NCBI GenBank assembly: GCA_024641475.1
Contig: JAHECZ010000018.1
Location: 1 to 54,158 of the forward strand
DNA: 54,158 nucleotides
Reading direction: 5' to 3'
Source: Gammaproteobacteria bacterium
Lineage (GTDB): Bacteria; Pseudomonadota; Gammaproteobacteria; UBA6429; Thiohalophilaceae
Of the stretch, positions 26,849-35,080 are shown in pieces; within the stretch, counting starts at the first letter, position 1; the number at the start of each line of letters is the position of its first letter. Made by a program: the position numbers and the translations under genes. Below the pieces are notes generated by a model. That model did not search any database. It had not been told where the DNA came from and worked only from the letters and a program-made list of their open reading frames with translations.

Positions 26849-28792
26849 ATGGCTGGTATTAATGAATTTCATACCCAAGTGCAGAGCGAAGTGTGTAGTG
26901 TGCATCCGCTAGACCCTCTGAGCGTGGCAGAAATGCGCGAAGCTGTTGCGCTGCTGCGTACAGCACAAAATCTTTCCGCCAAAGTACGCTTCATGTCGGC
27001 GACGCTGCGCGAACCGACCAAGCACGAGGTGCTCGCATATGAAGCGGGGACCCCGCAGGTGCGCGAGGCGCACTTCATTCTGTTGGATAATACCGATGGA
27101 CAAACGTATGAAGCCATCGTATCGCTGAGCAACAAGTGTGTTGTCTCATGGAAGCACATCCCCGGTGTGCAGCCGCCGATACACATCGATGAATTCATCG
27201 AATGTGAAAACGCGGTAAAGGCCTCGCCGGAATGGCGCGCGGCACTGAGCAAGCGTGGCATCACTGACTTCGACAGCGCCATCGTCGATCCGTGGTCAGC
27301 CGGCAATTATGGCGATCACACTTATAGCGGCCAGCGGCTGGCGCGTGGTTATACCTGGATGCGTACGAGTAACGACGATGTTGGTTATGGCCGTCCCGTC
27401 GAGGGTGTGGTCGCGATTGTCGATCTCAACAACATGAAAGTACTCGCGGTCGAAGACAATGGCGTGGTCCCCTTGCCACCACCTTCAGGTAACTATACCG
27501 CAACCTCGGTAGGACCGTTGCGTACGGATCTCAAACCTTTGGATATCGTGCAACTCGATGGTCCGAGCTTTCGTGTCGACGGTTACTCGGTAAGCTGGCA
27601 AAAATGGAAATTCAGGATTGGCTTCACGCCGCGCGAAGGCCTGGTGTTGTATCGCATTAGTTACGACGATGCGGCACAGGAACGTTCCATCCTGTATCGC
27701 GCCTCGTTGTCGGAAATGGTTGTGCCCTACGGTGATCCGGGTCCGAATCACAACAAGAAGAATGCTTTCGATGTGGGCGAGTATGGCATCGGCCGTCTGG
27801 TCAACAGCCTTGAACTTGGTTGCGATTGTCTGGGTACGATCAAATACTTTGATGCGGTGATGACCGACAGCAAAGGTGGCGTCACGGTCATTCCCAAAGC
27901 CGTGTGTATGCATGAGGAAGATGCCGGCACGCAATGGAAGCACACGGACTGGCGCACCAATCATACCGAGGTGCGCCGTGCGCGCAGGCTGGTGGTGTCG
28001 TTTATCGCTACCGTGGGCAACTACGACTACGGCTTCTTCTGGTACTTCTACCAAACGGGTGATATTCAACTCGAAATTAAATTGACCGGGTGTTTGTCGG
28101 TGGGTGCATTACCACCGGATGTGCAACCCAAATACGGGTCGATGGTCGCACCACAACTGTATGCACCAATCCATCAACATTTCTTTAACTTCCGCCTGCA
28201 TTTCATGGTCGATGGCGATAAGAATTCAGTTTATGAAGTCGATACGATTGCAGAACCGGCAGGCCCGGATAATCCGTTGGGGAATGGCTGTTATCCGATG
28301 GCTACCTTGCTCGACAAAGAGAGTGTTGCCCAACGCATTATCAATCCGCTGGCGGCGCGCTACTGGAAAATCGTCAACCCGGCAAAACGCAACAAGGTTA
28401 ACCAGCCCGTCGGATACAAATTGATGCACGGTGAGAATGTGCTTCCCTTTGCCAAGCCTGAGGCCAGTGTCATGCAACGTGCCGGTTTCATGCGTAACCA
28501 TGTGTGGGTGACAGCTTATGATCCTACGGAACTGTATGCCTCAGGTGACTATATCAACCAACACAGTGGTGGCGATGGCTTGCCTGCCTACGTTGCACAA
28601 GATCGGCCGTTGGAAAACAGCGATGTGGTGCTCTGGTATACCTGCGGACACAACCATATCCCACGTCCGGAAGACTGGCCGGTGATGCCGGTGGCCACGA
28701 TGGGTTTTATGCTTCGTCCAGTGGGTTTCTTCAATGCCAATCCGGCAATGGATGTGCCACCACCCGAGCTACGTGCGAGTTGCGAGGTCTAA
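26849..28792 (+). CDS. Copper-containing primary amine oxidase (TPQ enzyme)
   Basis: 647 residues from ATG 26849, with AGGAG at 26836-26840. It oxidises primary amines to aldehyde, ammonia and hydrogen peroxide. The NYDY motif places the self-processing Tyr (topaquinone) at residue 392. Copper ligands are His442 and His444 (PIHQHFF) and His603 (NHIPRPEDWPVMP). The catalytic base is Asp308 (AFDVGEYGIG). All catalytic residues are present. There is no signal peptide, so it is probably cytoplasmic, like the Arthrobacter phenylethylamine and histamine oxidases and unlike the periplasmic E. coli TynA. The substrate is unknown. It lies 199 bases after the permease and 3 bases before a small Cys-rich gene. 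Confidence 0.93.
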   Translation: MAGINEFHTQVQSEVCSVHPLDPLSVAEMREAVALLRTAQNLSAKVRFMSATLREPTKHEVLAYEAGTPQVREAHFILLDNTDGQTYEAIVSLSNKCVVSWKHIPGVQPPIHIDEFIECENAVKASPEWRAALSKRGITDFDSAIVDPWSAGNYGDHTYSGQRLARGYTWMRTSNDDVGYGRPVEGVVAIVDLNNMKVLAVEDNGVVPLPPPSGNYTATSVGPLRTDLKPLDIVQLDGPSFRVDGYSVSWQKWKFRIGFTPREGLVLYRISYDDAAQERSILYRASLSEMVVPYGDPGPNHNKKNAFDVGEYGIGRLVNSLELGCDCLGTIKYFDAVMTDSKGGVTVIPKAVCMHEEDAGTQWKHTDWRTNHTEVRRARRLVVSFIATVGNYDYGFFWYFYQTGDIQLEIKLTGCLSVGALPPDVQPKYGSMVAPQLYAPIHQHFFNFRLHFMVDGDKNSVYEVDTIAEPAGPDNPLGNGCYPMATLLDKESVAQRIINPLAARYWKIVNPAKRNKVNQPVGYKLMHGENVLPFAKPEASVMQRAGFMRNHVWVTAYDPTELYASGDYINQHSGGDGLPAYVAQDRPLENSDVVLWYTCGHNHIPRPEDWPVMPVATMGFMLRPVGFFNANPAMDVPPPELRASCEV

Positions 28793-28795
28793 CTT

Positions 28796-29005
28796 GTGGT
28801 AACGCAAACATCAACTCCTAACACAATAGCAGGGGATGCGAATTGTCCCGTGTGTGGCTGGCCGTTGGGACGCAAGCCGGTTGTCAGAATGATCGGCGAG
28901 GTGGAATGGCGCGTCTGCTGCTTTGGCTGCGCCAGCGCGCAGTATCTGATCCACTTGTTAAAAACGCGTGGCGTACCAATGACTAATGTCACAGGCGATA
29001 GTTAA
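28796..29005 (+). CDS. Small CxxC/CCxxC metal-site protein, candidate copper donor
   Basis: 69 residues, GTG start at 28796 with GAGG 8 bases upstream inside the amine oxidase gene. Cys17-PVC20-GWPLG and, 20 residues on, WRVCCFGCASAQY (Cys41, 42, 45) give a CxxC...CCxxC arrangement. This resembles the small metal-binding domain at the N-terminus of some copper P-type ATPases and TRASH-like domains (inference). The stop overlaps the SDR start (TAATG). Tight coupling to a copper enzyme suggests copper or zinc handling for the oxidase; this is not proven. Confidence 0.6.
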   Translation: MVTQTSTPNTIAGDANCPVCGWPLGRKPVVRMIGEVEWRVCCFGCASAQYLIHLLKTRGVPMTNVTGDS

Positions 29006-29781
29006 TGCAACGACACAATAAATCCGTACTTGTTACAGGCGGCACCAAGGGCATCGGTTTGGGCATTGCCAACGTGTTCGCCCGGCACGGCGCGAAAGTG
29101 ATGCTCATCGGGCGTACGCTGGCTGATGGCGATAAAGCGATTGCCGCCATTAAGCAACAAACACCGGAGGCGATGGTTGAATTTGCTATGGGTGATGTGA
29201 CACAACTAACCGACATGGATCGTGTGGCACAAACGGCGGTACAGCACTTCGGTGGGATTGACGTACTCTGCACTAATGCCGGCATCTTCCCTTCCGCAAA
29301 ACTCGAGGTGATGACCGAAACCGACTGGAATACGGTGATCGATGTCAATCTCAAGGGCATGTTCTTTGCGATCAAGGCCTGTATGCCCTATCTTAAGGTG
29401 AGTGACGCTGGACGCGTGGTATTGACGTCGTCGATCACCGGGCCGATTACGGGATTTCCCGGTTGGGCGCATTACGGTACCACCAAAGCCGGTATGCTCG
29501 GTTTTATGCGTACCGCCGCGATCGAATTCGCGCCACATGGCATCACGATCAACGCGGTGATGCCAGGCAATATCCTGACAGAGGGTCTGCAAAACATGGG
29601 ACAACAATATCTTGATCGCATGGCGGCTTCCATTCCTTTACGTCGCCTGGGTTCACCCGAGGACATCGGTAACGCCGCACTGTTCTTTGCGTCGGAACAA
29701 GCCGGCTATATCACGGGACAAACGCTGATCGTGGATGGCGGCCAGATCCTGCCCGAATCACTTGATGCATTGACGGCTTAG
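29005..29781 (+). CDS. Short-chain dehydrogenase/reductase
   Basis: 258 residues, classical SDR. The cofactor loop is TGGTKGIGLG (11-20), the NAG motif is at 91-93, and the catalytic triad is Ser143, Tyr157 (HYGTTK) and Lys161. IGRT at 35-38, with basic Arg37 after the second strand, would fit NADP(H), but this is weak. The start overlaps the upstream stop. It could act on the aldehyde or alcohol formed from the amine. No aldehyde dehydrogenase is present, so this is the only visible redox step after the oxidase. Confidence 0.88.
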   Translation: MQRHNKSVLVTGGTKGIGLGIANVFARHGAKVMLIGRTLADGDKAIAAIKQQTPEAMVEFAMGDVTQLTDMDRVAQTAVQHFGGIDVLCTNAGIFPSAKLEVMTETDWNTVIDVNLKGMFFAIKACMPYLKVSDAGRVVLTSSITGPITGFPGWAHYGTTKAGMLGFMRTAAIEFAPHGITINAVMPGNILTEGLQNMGQQYLDRMAASIPLRRLGSPEDIGNAALFFASEQAGYITGQTLIVDGGQILPESLDALTA

Positions 29782-29790
29782 TTGATCTCT

Positions 29791-30486
29791 ATGAATTGGA
29801 AAAACGCCTACCGTTCGTTTTATTATGAATCACTCGCCGACATTCCAGATCTCGGGCTGATGCAGCGAGAAACAGCACTGTTGGTCATCGATGTACAGAA
29901 TACCTATTTTGGTCCTCCGCCTGCGCCGCAAGCAACAGCACAACAATATGCCGAATGGCAACGCTGGGCACCATTTCGTACACGTATGGCAACCATCGTA
30001 ATTCCGACCGCCCAGCGCTTGCTGGCTTTTTTTCGTAGCAAGGGGATGGATGTGTTCTTCGCACGCATCGCGACGTTGCGGCGCGATGGCCGCGATCGTT
30101 CGCTGAGTCAGTGCCGACCTGGCTTCAACAATGTGCTGCTGCCCAAAGACGATGCGCCAAGTCAAATCATCGAGGCGCTGGCGCCACAGTCTGATGAGAT
30201 TGTTGTTACCAAAACGACGGACAGCGCCCTTACCGGTACCAACCTGCGGCTAGTCATGCAGAACATGGGGATAAAGAATGTCGTGGTCGCGGGTATCTTC
30301 ACCGATCAATGTGTATCATCCACGGTACGCAGCCTCGCAGACGAAAGCTTTAATGTCGTCGTTATCGCCGATGGCTGTGCCGCCGCCACCGATGAACTGC
30401 ACGTGCGTGAACTTGAAATTATCAATAATATTTACTGTCAGGTCATGGACAGCAGCGATGTTATGCACATTTTCAAAACAGGATAA
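29791..30486 (+). CDS. Isochorismatase-like cysteine hydrolase
   Basis: 231 residues from ATG 29791 (a TTG at 29782 is also possible). The triad is Asp34 (LLVIDVQN), Lys141 (VTKTTDSAL) and Cys174 (FTDQCVSSTVRSL), with the usual cis-peptide region VVVAGIFTD. The family includes nicotinamidase, N-carbamoylsarcosine amidase, ureidoacrylate amidase and isochorismatase. In this setting an amide or carbamoyl hydrolase releasing an amine or ammonia is plausible. It begins 9 bases after the SDR. Confidence 0.85.
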   Translation: MNWKNAYRSFYYESLADIPDLGLMQRETALLVIDVQNTYFGPPPAPQATAQQYAEWQRWAPFRTRMATIVIPTAQRLLAFFRSKGMDVFFARIATLRRDGRDRSLSQCRPGFNNVLLPKDDAPSQIIEALAPQSDEIVVTKTTDSALTGTNLRLVMQNMGIKNVVVAGIFTDQCVSSTVRSLADESFNVVVIADGCAAATDELHVRELEIINNIYCQVMDSSDVMHIFKTG

Positions 30487-30497
30487 CTACCTGCCGC

Positions 30498-32321
30498 GTG
30501 GTCATGCCCACTGGGACAACATCCATGATGTTGTTAACAGGCCGAGATCCATTACCAATGATTGATATCTCTTCCAGCGCTGCTGCCAGCATACCCGGCT
30601 CACATCATACCGCCGATCAGCAGGACGTAGCGGGCCTGCGAATCGCTGGCGCCGGTCTGGGACCGGAACTGGACATTGGCTACCGATCATTGGCAGGCCG
30701 GCGTGAACACAATGATGATTACATTGGGATCGCAGTGGGCGATACTCTGCAACGCGCCACCCGTGGTAGCGTTCTAGTACTGGCTGACGGTATGAGCGGT
30801 GGCCGCGGCGCGCGTATTGCTGCCGAACTTTCTGTACGCAGCTTTCTGGAAGCCTACTATGAACTACCCGATACCTTGCTGCCAGAGCGTGCTGCAGGGC
30901 GTGCTCTTGCGGCAACCAACCGTTGGTTGCACACACAAGGTCAGACCGACCCAGCGTTACAACACATGGCGGCGGCATTTGCTGCACTGGTGTTTCGCGG
31001 ACGCGAAGCTTTTCTGATCACGGCCGGTGATGTCAGGCTGTATCGGCTGCGCGCCGGGCGTTTACACCAGCTTAGCGAAGACCATGTACTGCCAACCACC
31101 TTCGGTAGTTTTGTCACGCGCGCTCCTGGTCTGGATAAAAATCTGATTGCGGATTTCCGGCCTATCGACATGGCCGAACATGATCGGCTCTTGTTGTGCA
31201 GTGATGGCTTGTATCGTCAGCTTGGCAACATACGAATTGCAGAATTGCTATCGTCAGGCGATGTCCACATTGCAGCGCACGACCTGGCCGATGCGGCGCT
31301 GCAAGGTGGATCGCAGGATAATATTAGCGCGATGGTCATCGATGTACTGAGTCTGCCGGAGCTCGATCCACGCTATCTGGAACGCGTGATCGGAACATTA
31401 CCGATTCTCGCTGTGCCTGACGACAGTGAAATCATCGATGGCTATCGATTGGAATCCACCCTCTATACTGGACACTACAGCCGCTTGTTTATCGCACGGG
31501 ATACCCTGGCGGCGAATGAACAGGTCGTCGTGAAATTTCCGCACCCACGCGCAGCAAGCGACGAAAATATCCGCCGCGCGTTTACTCATGAGGGCTGGAT
31601 TGCCAATCGCATCCGCAGTCCCTGGATCGTTGAACCAAAGATGCCGGTACCCGGACGTCAAAGTCGTCTCTATATCGTCATGCCCTATTACAATGGGGAA
31701 ACCTTAGAGGCACGGCTCAAGCGCCAGTCTGTCTCTTTACGTGCCGGGCTAAGAATTGCCGGCCAACTCACGCGTGCAATTGATGCGCTGAATCGACGTG
31801 CGATTTATCATCGCGATATCAAACCCGAAAATATCATGATCCTCACCGACGGCAGTCTGAAACTTCTTGATCTCGGTTTTGCCCATTTACCCGGCATAGT
31901 GGATCCGTCGGTTCCTTTTACGCCTGGAACACCAAGCTATATGGCACCGGAACTCGTGCAAGGCGCACCCGGTGACGCACGCTCGGAGGTATTCGCCTGT
32001 GGTGTAACCTTATTTCGTATGTTTAGCGGTGGTGGATCACCTTATGGTCTACAGCACCGTACGCGCTTGCAGGTATATCGTCCCGATCTGCCAGTATGGT
32101 TGGATCGGGTTTTCGAGAAATCCATGGAACCCCTGCCGCAACGCCGTTATCACGACATAATCGAAATGCTGGCGGATCTGGAATATGGCGAGGCTCACGG
32201 CGCACGATTGGAAATACCGGCGCACCAGAGTCTTTATGAACGCCATCCCCTATTATTCTGGAAGGCGTGTAGCGCTATCCTTAGTATATTGTTGTTACTT
32301 ACTCTGATCTTGCATCAGTAA
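30498..32321 (+). CDS. Fused PP2C phosphatase / Ser-Thr protein kinase with membrane anchor
   Basis: Up to 607 residues from GTG 30498; ATGs at 30504, 30531 and 30558 are alternatives, and none has a strong ribosome site. The PP2C domain (about 58-285) has metal Asp residues in REHNDD (73-74), LADGMSGG (97), CSDGLY (236) and SQDN (274). The kinase domain (about 312-590) has Lys346, the catalytic HRDIKPEN (438-445), DLG at 458-460 and APE at 483-485; the Gly-rich loop is degenerate. A hydrophobic C-terminal helix (WKACSAILSILLLLTLIL) should anchor it in the inner membrane. Such fusions are known as bifunctional kinase/phosphatases, but this context with eut genes is unusual. Its target is unknown. 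Confidence 0.88.
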   Translation: MVMPTGTTSMMLLTGRDPLPMIDISSSAAASIPGSHHTADQQDVAGLRIAGAGLGPELDIGYRSLAGRREHNDDYIGIAVGDTLQRATRGSVLVLADGMSGGRGARIAAELSVRSFLEAYYELPDTLLPERAAGRALAATNRWLHTQGQTDPALQHMAAAFAALVFRGREAFLITAGDVRLYRLRAGRLHQLSEDHVLPTTFGSFVTRAPGLDKNLIADFRPIDMAEHDRLLLCSDGLYRQLGNIRIAELLSSGDVHIAAHDLADAALQGGSQDNISAMVIDVLSLPELDPRYLERVIGTLPILAVPDDSEIIDGYRLESTLYTGHYSRLFIARDTLAANEQVVVKFPHPRAASDENIRRAFTHEGWIANRIRSPWIVEPKMPVPGRQSRLYIVMPYYNGETLEARLKRQSVSLRAGLRIAGQLTRAIDALNRRAIYHRDIKPENIMILTDGSLKLLDLGFAHLPGIVDPSVPFTPGTPSYMAPELVQGAPGDARSEVFACGVTLFRMFSGGGSPYGLQHRTRLQVYRPDLPVWLDRVFEKSMEPLPQRRYHDIIEMLADLEYGEAHGARLEIPAHQSLYERHPLLFWKACSAILSILLLLTLILHQ

Positions 32322-32355
32322 AAAACAGACCGACTCATGCAAAAGGCGCGCTTGT

Positions 32356-33741
32356 ATGTTTTCACACAAGGTTGACAGTACCACCTACCACTTCGCTGAT
32401 CTCAAGACACTGCTGGCCAAAGCCACACCGGCGCGTTCCGGTGATATGCTGGCGGGCGTCGCCGCGCAAACCATGCAAGAACGAATCGCCGCACAGCAAA
32501 CACTTGCCGATGTCCCGCTGAAGACTTTCCTTAATGAGGCGATCGTGCCTTATGAAAATGATGAAGTAACCCGTCTTATTATTGACGAACATGACACACT
32601 AGCCTTTGCGCCGATTAGCCATTTCACTGTTGGTGATCTAAGAAACTGGCTACTGTCATACGAAGTGAATAACAGTATCCTTACTGCGCTTTCCCCTGGA
32701 TTGACGCCTGAGATGGTCGCCGCGGTAGCAAAACTGATGGGCATTCAAGACTTGATCCTTGTTGCACAAAAATGCGAAGTCGTCACCCGTTTTCGTAATA
32801 CGCTGGGTTTAAAGGGTCGGCTTGCCACCCGCTTGCAACCTAATCATCCTACTGATGATCCGCGCGGCATCGCTGCCAGCATTGTCGATGGTTTGTTGTA
32901 TGGCTGCGGCGATGCGGTCATCGGCATTAATCCGGCATCCGACAATGTGCAATCGGCAATGACCTTGATGACGCTAATCGATCGTATCCGGCAGAGCTAC
33001 CACATCCCCACGCAATCCTGCATTCTCACCCATGTAACCAATCAAATTGAAGCAATGCGCCTTGGTGCGCCAGTGGATTTGGTGTTTCAATCCATTGCCG
33101 GTACTGAAGCCGCCAATGCCGGTTTCGGTATCAATCTGGCACTACTTGCCGAAGCGCACGCCGCCGCACTGACACTGGCACGCGGCGATGTCGGTGATAA
33201 CGTGATGTACTTTGAAACCGGTCAGGGCAGCGCCCTCTCCGCCAATGCGCATCATGGCGTGGATCAACAAACCTGTGAAGCACGTGCCTATGCCGTAGCG
33301 CGCAAGTTCCGTCCGTTATTAGTCAATACCGTCGTTGGTTTCATCGGCCCGGAATATTTATATGATGGCAAACAGATCATCCGCGCCGGTCTTGAAGATC
33401 ACTTTTGTGGCAAACTGCTGGGTCTGCCGATGGGTGTGGACGTGTGTTACACCAATCATGCCGAAGCCGATCAAGATGACATGGACATGCTACTCACCTT
33501 ACTGGGCAATGCCGCATGTAATTTTGTGATGGGAATTCCCGGTGCCGATGACATTATGCTCAATTATCAGAGCACCTCGTTTCATGACGGCGTTTATCTG
33601 CGGCAATTGCTTGGGTTACGACCCGCGCCCGAATTCGAACAATGGCTTATGGAGTTGGGTATTGTTGATCAGGAGCGGCACCTGCGCGACATAACACGTG
33701 CGCATGCGTTACTGTCGCTAACTTTGGAAAAGATCGCATGA
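32356..33741 (+). CDS. eutB: Ethanolamine ammonia-lyase, large subunit
   Basis: 461 residues, normal length. It has the EutB start region (YHFADLKTLLAKATPARSGD, then MLAGVAA) and the glycyl-rich barrel core (GLKGRLATRLQPNHPTDDPR, FETGQGSALSANAHHGVDQQ). With EutC and adenosylcobalamin it converts ethanolamine to acetaldehyde and ammonia. It overlaps eutC by 4 bases (ATGA). No eutA reactivase, cobalamin adenosyltransferase or microcompartment shell gene is in the window, so this is the non-compartment type of ethanolamine use. Confidence 0.96.
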   Translation: MFSHKVDSTTYHFADLKTLLAKATPARSGDMLAGVAAQTMQERIAAQQTLADVPLKTFLNEAIVPYENDEVTRLIIDEHDTLAFAPISHFTVGDLRNWLLSYEVNNSILTALSPGLTPEMVAAVAKLMGIQDLILVAQKCEVVTRFRNTLGLKGRLATRLQPNHPTDDPRGIAASIVDGLLYGCGDAVIGINPASDNVQSAMTLMTLIDRIRQSYHIPTQSCILTHVTNQIEAMRLGAPVDLVFQSIAGTEAANAGFGINLALLAEAHAAALTLARGDVGDNVMYFETGQGSALSANAHHGVDQQTCEARAYAVARKFRPLLVNTVVGFIGPEYLYDGKQIIRAGLEDHFCGKLLGLPMGVDVCYTNHAEADQDDMDMLLTLLGNAACNFVMGIPGADDIMLNYQSTSFHDGVYLRQLLGLRPAPEFEQWLMELGIVDQERHLRDITRAHALLSLTLEKIA

Positions 33742-34565
33742 ATAAGCAGCGGGAAATAACCTGTGTCCCAATAAAACCGGTCCCGTGGGGATTCCTCAAG
33801 GAATTCACTGCTGCCCGCATCGCTCTCGGTCGTGCCGGTGGTAGCCTGCCAACCCAGGCGATGCTTGATTTCAGAATGGCGCACGCACAAGCGCGTGATG
33901 CCGTGCATCTGGCCTTCGCAGCAGAAGACATCAGCACGCAATTAACCGCCTGTGGCTGGCAGAATGTCATGGTTAATAGCGCCGCGCCCGATCGGCAAAC
34001 CTTTTTACAACGGCCGGATCTGGGTCGTCAGCTCAATGCGATTTCTCGGCAAACACTGGCAACCTTACCTGTTGCCAGCGAGGGATACGATGTGGTCTTT
34101 ATCATTGCTGATGGTCTGTCACCGCTGGCGGTACATCATCATGCCTTAGCGTTACTCAAGCAGATACTACCCGTCCTCAAATCTTCAGGTTGGCGGATTG
34201 CGCCCTGCGTTGTCGCATCGCAGGCGCGCGTGGCACTGGGTGATGAGATCGGAGTCAGCCTAGGTGCGTTGCAGGTTGTGATGCTCATCGGTGAACGTCC
34301 GGGGCTCAGCTCACCGGACAGTTTAGGTGTCTACCTCACTTTCGACCCACGCCCCGGACACAAGGATTCCGAACGCAATTGCCTGAGTAACATACGCCCC
34401 GCAGGTATGGATTATCCGTTGGCGGCGCATAAGCTGTTTTATCTACTACGTGAATCGCGGCGACGGCGGATCAGCGGGGTGTCACTCAAGGAGGAGGCGC
34501 CACCGCCGGCAATGCTAGATTTGATTCAACCCGCGCACATCAACACAATCAAACCGATCCCATAA
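33738..34565 (+). CDS. eutC: Ethanolamine ammonia-lyase, small subunit
   Basis: 275 residues. It binds adenosylcobalamin together with EutB. Family stretches include ARIALGRAGGSLPTQAMLDF, then MAHAQARDAVH, the VVFIIADGLSPLAVHHHALA segment, ALGDEIGVSLGA and MLIGERPGLSSPDSLGVYLT. The C-terminus extends about 25 residues past the typical LLRESRRRR-like end. It is the last gene of the amine locus; no terminator is visible before the truncated Sel1 copy. Confidence 0.95.
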   Translation: MNKQREITCVPIKPVPWGFLKEFTAARIALGRAGGSLPTQAMLDFRMAHAQARDAVHLAFAAEDISTQLTACGWQNVMVNSAAPDRQTFLQRPDLGRQLNAISRQTLATLPVASEGYDVVFIIADGLSPLAVHHHALALLKQILPVLKSSGWRIAPCVVASQARVALGDEIGVSLGALQVVMLIGERPGLSSPDSLGVYLTFDPRPGHKDSERNCLSNIRPAGMDYPLAAHKLFYLLRESRRRRISGVSLKEEAPPPAMLDLIQPAHINTIKPIP

Positions 34566-34628
34566 CAGGCGTGGCAGCGGCGATGTTCGTCGCGACATCA
34601 CAAATTAAATTACAGGCTCACTAAATAG

Positions 34629-34826
34629 ATGGTAACGCTTGCCGTGTTATTTGCATGTAGTGCAGGGCTTTCTCAAGCTAATACGCTTGAAGAAGGAATT
34701 AAGGCATTTGAATCCAGCGATTACAGTACTGCCGTCAGCCTATTGCATCCGTTGATGAAGCAAGGTAATGCCCATGTGCAATTCTACCTGAGTGTAATGT
34801 ACATCAGAGGCCAAGCTTGTTTATAG
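34629..34826 (+). pseudogene. Truncated Sel1-repeat protein remnant
   Basis: 65 codons. After a weak signal-like start it reads NTLEEGIKAFESSDYSTAVS and FYLSVMYIRG, clearly related to the start of the Sel1 gene at 23771. By my count there are about 27 differences over about 131 aligned bases. Similarity stops at AGAGGCCA, and the frame ends 12 bases later. It is a remnant of a third Sel1 copy, now separated from its paralogs by the amine locus. Confidence 0.75.
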
Positions 34827-34834
34827 ATTTCATC

Positions 34835-35065
34835 TCATTCTAACTCAGCCAACTTCCTTTCAATCCGCGCTAATTCTTCTGCCGCCGCTTTGGCAATCCC
34901 AGCCTGCACCTCAGCATTCTCTAATTGTTGTGCACGTTCTTCTGAATCGGCATCCAGGCCCTGACGATAATCACTTTCGATTTTTTGCAGGCGCGCACGC
35001 AAAGCATCGCGTTGCTGAATTAATTTTGCTTTCTCCTGTACTGGGGTAAGTGTGGTGTTGGTCAT
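34835..35065 (-). CDS. Small DksA/TraR-type coiled-coil protein without zinc finger
   Basis: 76 residues with AAAGGAG 7 bases upstream of the ATG. The protein is one helical hairpin: a helix (EKAKLIQQRDALRARLQKIE), a turn with acidic residues (LDADSEERAQQLENAEVQ), then a second helix ending at LARIERKLAELE. In TraR/DksA-type proteins a similar hairpin with an acidic tip is followed by a four-Cys zinc finger; here the protein stops just where that would begin. It might enter the RNA polymerase secondary channel or be an unrelated coil. greB, another secondary-channel factor, is 900 bases away. Confidence 0.6.
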   Translation of the reverse strand: MTNTTLTPVQEKAKLIQQRDALRARLQKIESDYRQGLDADSEERAQQLENAEVQAGIAKAAAEELARIERKLAELE

Positions 35066-35080
35066 CGATGACTCCTTTAA

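Noticed and set aside
27485-28069. 194-codon minus-strand frame
   Set aside because: Lies wholly inside the copper amine oxidase gene, whose motifs are intact; no ribosome site.
34566-34628. Terminator after eutC
   Set aside because: GATGT/ACATC can pair weakly, but the stem is short and no T run follows.
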